NCBI RefSeq assembly: GCF_030646165.1
Contig: NZ_JAUTDO010000009.1
Location: 124,001 to 188,000 of the forward strand
Direction of reading: 5' to 3'
Source: Conexibacter sp. CPCC 206217
GTDB lineage: Bacteria > Actinomycetota > Thermoleophilia > Solirubrobacterales > Solirubrobacteraceae
Length of the DNA: 64,000 nucleotides
Both the position numbers and the translations under genes were made by a program. Positions 62,594-64,000 of the stretch are shown in pieces. The first letter of the stretch is position 1; each line of letters begins with the position of its first letter. Below the pieces are notes generated by a model. That model was given only the letters and a program-made list of their open reading frames with translations, did no database searches and was not told where the DNA came from.

Positions 62594-63087
62594 CTGGAGG
62601 GGCCTTCCTTCGACGGTGTGACGTCGAGCAGTTGCAGCAGCGGGGCGATCGCGTCGGCGAGCGCGCGGCGCTGGGACTCGGAGAGGGTCGCCGTGAAGCC
62701 GGCGAGGTTCGCGACGTTGGTCGCGTGCAGCTCGCGGATCGCGCCGCGGCCGGCGGGCGTCAGGTGGACGCGCTTGATGCGGCGGTCGGTCTCGCATTCG
62801 ACGCGGTCGACGTAGCCGCGCTGGTGGAGGCCGTCGATCGCGCGGCTGGCGGCGGCGAGCGAGAGGCTGAACTGCTCGCCCAGCGCCTTCACGCTCAGCT
62901 CCTGCTGCTCGCCCTCGCGTGCAAGCAGGTGCAGCATCTTGAACTGCGTGATCGACAGCCCCATGTCGGCGAGCATCTGGAAGAGGTCGCGCGAGACACG
63001 CTGGTTGAGCGTGAAGAACATCGCGTACAGATCGCGCGCGACGTCGGTGGGAGTGGAGGAGTTGGAGGTGGGAGCAGTTGCTTGCAC
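62590..63087 (-). CDS. MarR-family transcriptional regulator
   Basis: A 165-residue winged-helix repressor: LDLYAMFFTL-type dimer helix at the N-terminus, QFKMLHLLAREGEQQELSVKALGEQFSLSLAAASRAIDGL (helix-turn-helix), and DRRIKRVHLTPAGR (wing). It should repress itself and the exporter gene it overlaps, and release DNA when a ligand binds. GTG 63087 lies inside a perfect palindrome (63081-63096), so either the message is leaderless and the operator covers the start, or a later start is used. Confidence 0.92.
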   Translation of the reverse strand: MQATAPTSNSSTPTDVARDLYAMFFTLNQRVSRDLFQMLADMGLSITQFKMLHLLAREGEQQELSVKALGEQFSLSLAAASRAIDGLHQRGYVDRVECETDRRIKRVHLTPAGRGAIRELHATNVANLAGFTATLSESQRRALADAIAPLLQLLDVTPSKEGPSR

Positions 63088-63130
63088 GTATGCAAGTGTT
63101 GCACGCGCGCAGTTGATTGCGCGGACGCAA
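63081..63130 (-). promoter_or_regulatory. MarR operators at the marR-exporter promoter
   Basis: Two dyads lie here: CTTGCACGTATGCAAG (63081-63096, CTTGCA-N4-TGCAAG, perfect) over the GTG start, and TTGCGCGGACGCAA (63117-63130, TTGCG-N4-CGCAA), 20 bases further up. Their TTGCR half-sites are alike and about 36 bases (three to four helical turns) apart centre to centre, which fits two sites for one dimeric MarR protein. Confidence 0.7.
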
Positions 63131-63201
63131 CCATTAGCATCGTGTTAGGGCGCGATCGAACGGCAGCGGTAGGCGCTGCGGGAGCGTCTTTGCGCGCGCC
63201 G

Positions 63202-63630
63202 CTACGGCAGCAGCAGCTTGGCCTGAGCGCTCTCGCGTTCTCTGCCGACGCGCAGCAGCGCCGGTCTCGGGCCGCGTCTGGCGCTGCCGGCGCTGATCAC
63301 GCAGTCGCCCTCGACCAGCACGACGCTCAGCTTCGCGGTGCCCATCGGATTGATCGGCCCGCTCGAGGCGTCGGCGGCGAGGCAGGCGCTGGTGGAGCCG
63401 TCCGGCGGCGACAGCCTGACGTCGCGCGAGCGGCCGCTCTGGTTGGAGACGGTCACGGTCGCCGGACCGGCGCCCAGTCTCGCGGGCGTCACGAGCACGC
63501 GCGTGTCGGTCACGTTGACCGACACGATGACGGGCACTGGAGGGCGCTTGTCGTTCGCATAGTCGTCGGATCCGCCGCACCCGGCGACGAGCACCGCGAC
63601 GCTGATCGCCCCCACCATCCGCTTCCGCAT
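63202..63630 (-). CDS. Small lipoprotein of unknown function
   Basis: A 142-residue lipoprotein: the signal peptide ends in VLVAGC (Cys18), followed by a short tether and a single beta-sandwich-like domain (VIVSVNVTDTRVLVTPARLG, PATVTVSNQSGRSRDVRLSPPDG) with two Cys. Its pattern suggests a cell-surface Ig-like fold. AGA codons are common. ATG 63630 is used. It lies upstream of marR in the same direction but with its own signals. Confidence 0.75.
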   Translation of the reverse strand: MRKRMVGAISVAVLVAGCGGSDDYANDKRPPVPVIVSVNVTDTRVLVTPARLGAGPATVTVSNQSGRSRDVRLSPPDGSTSACLAADASSGPINPMGTAKLSVVLVEGDCVISAGSARRGPRPALLRVGRERESAQAKLLLP

Positions 63631-63946
63631 CGTGGCCCTGATCTCCTCTTCGCTTCCAGTCCGTCACCTGGGCCCGCGTCGCGGCGCGCGCACGCCCGTC
63701 GGCGGTGGCGAAACCTTAGCCGACTGACCAGTCAATCGCCACCAGACATTTCGGCGATACCCCGCATCTGCGGCGGATTCCCAGCTAATAGTGGTCGCGC
63801 GATTGCGCCAGCGATGGCGCTCGCGCGCTCCGTGAACGGATTTGTGCCCCGATGGCGCGTGCGCGCCAGCCCGCTCCCGCGCTGGCGCTCCCGCATGGCC
63901 TGGTCGCGATGCGGGAGCGTCTGACGCTTGGGGAACGCTGGTCGGG
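63631..63946. other. Intergenic region with a long hairpin
   Basis: No gene is supported in these 316 bases. CGCTCCCGCAT (63886-63896) pairs with ATGCGGGAGCG (63909-63919), an 11-bp stem with a 12-base loop, placed 28 bases after the end of the partial minus-strand gene and probably its terminator. ATGGCGC-rich short repeats surround it (63821-63866). The GACTGACCAGTC palindrome at 63721-63732 may belong to the promoter of the lipoprotein gene. Confidence 0.5.
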
Positions 63947-64000
63947 CTAGTTCTGCGAGTCGTCGTCGGCGGCTGCGCCGACGAGGCGCTGCCGTTCGGC
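63947..64000 (-). CDS. C-terminal end of a gene running off the window (partial)
   Basis: The last 17 codons before a TAG stop encode AERQRLVGAAADDDSQN, with G/C-ending codons as in neighbouring genes. The rest lies beyond the window. The product cannot be named. The hairpin at 63886-63919 supports a transcript ending here. Confidence 0.4.
   Translation of the reverse strand, partial: AERQRLVGAAADDDSQN

Overview
The window looks like a chromosomal segment of a high-GC (roughly 70% or more) actinobacterium, most likely of the Thermoleophilia/Solirubrobacterales (Conexibacter-like). This rests on the G/C-ending codon use, SOS boxes of the CGAAC-N4-GTTCG type, a GTP-type PEP carboxykinase, a short type-I glutamine synthetase, and exported proteins built from decapeptide or RTX repeats that resemble families I know from that order. 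I see no tRNA, rRNA, CRISPR array, transposase or prophage gene. The species assignment is inference.

Layout. 0-7 kb: a damage-inducible mutagenesis locus. imuB and dnaE2 each carry a perfect SOS box whose last G is the first base of the GTG start; the C-terminal domain usually fused to ImuB is a separate overlapping ORF. 6.7-11.6 kb: a membrane cytochrome c, a cysteine-less DksA-like protein, a c-di-AMP (ydaO/yuaA) riboswitch ahead of an 87-residue tail-anchored protein, an AhpD-like protein without its cysteines, an HxlR regulator and glnA. 11.6-18.5 kb (minus strand): a secreted protein, an MMPL exporter, an FprA-type ferredoxin reductase, an RTX-repeat lipoprotein with a broken signal-peptide frame, and a DUF255 thioredoxin-fold protein. 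18.5-26.6 kb: ridA-ilvA, an ECF sigma factor with a MerR/DICT regulator, a PuuD-like amidohydrolase, a GMC oxidoreductase and a subtilase.

26.6-57 kb holds a carbon-assimilation theme. Scattered in several transcription units are crotonyl-CoA carboxylase/reductase (55.7 kb), ethylmalonyl-CoA mutase with its MeaB GTPase (45.9-48.9 kb), an acyl-CoA dehydrogenase that could be methylsuccinyl-CoA dehydrogenase (28.3 kb), a MaoC hydratase that could be mesaconyl-CoA hydratase (33.4 kb), beta-methylmalyl-CoA/malyl-CoA lyase (32.2 kb), a second CitE-like protein (31.1 kb) and PEP carboxykinase (34.0 kb). Together they would cover the ethylmalonyl-CoA pathway from crotonyl-CoA to glyoxylate plus propionyl-CoA, with PEPCK linking to gluconeogenesis. 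Between them lie a TerB/COQ4-like fusion, Ogt, an FKBP, MobA and MoaA (molybdenum cofactor), a flippase-like membrane protein, lipoproteins, an MBL hydrolase with clpS, and a fatty-acyl desaturase divergent from a PucR-type regulator.

57-64 kb: an ABC exporter, a blue-copper secreted protein, CorA, a translationally coupled marR-MFS exporter pair with a palindrome over the marR start, a small lipoprotein, and the last codons of a further minus-strand gene. Recurrent traits are GTG starts on probably leaderless mRNAs, convergent genes whose 3' ends overlap, and unexpected use of AGA arginine codons in exported proteins.
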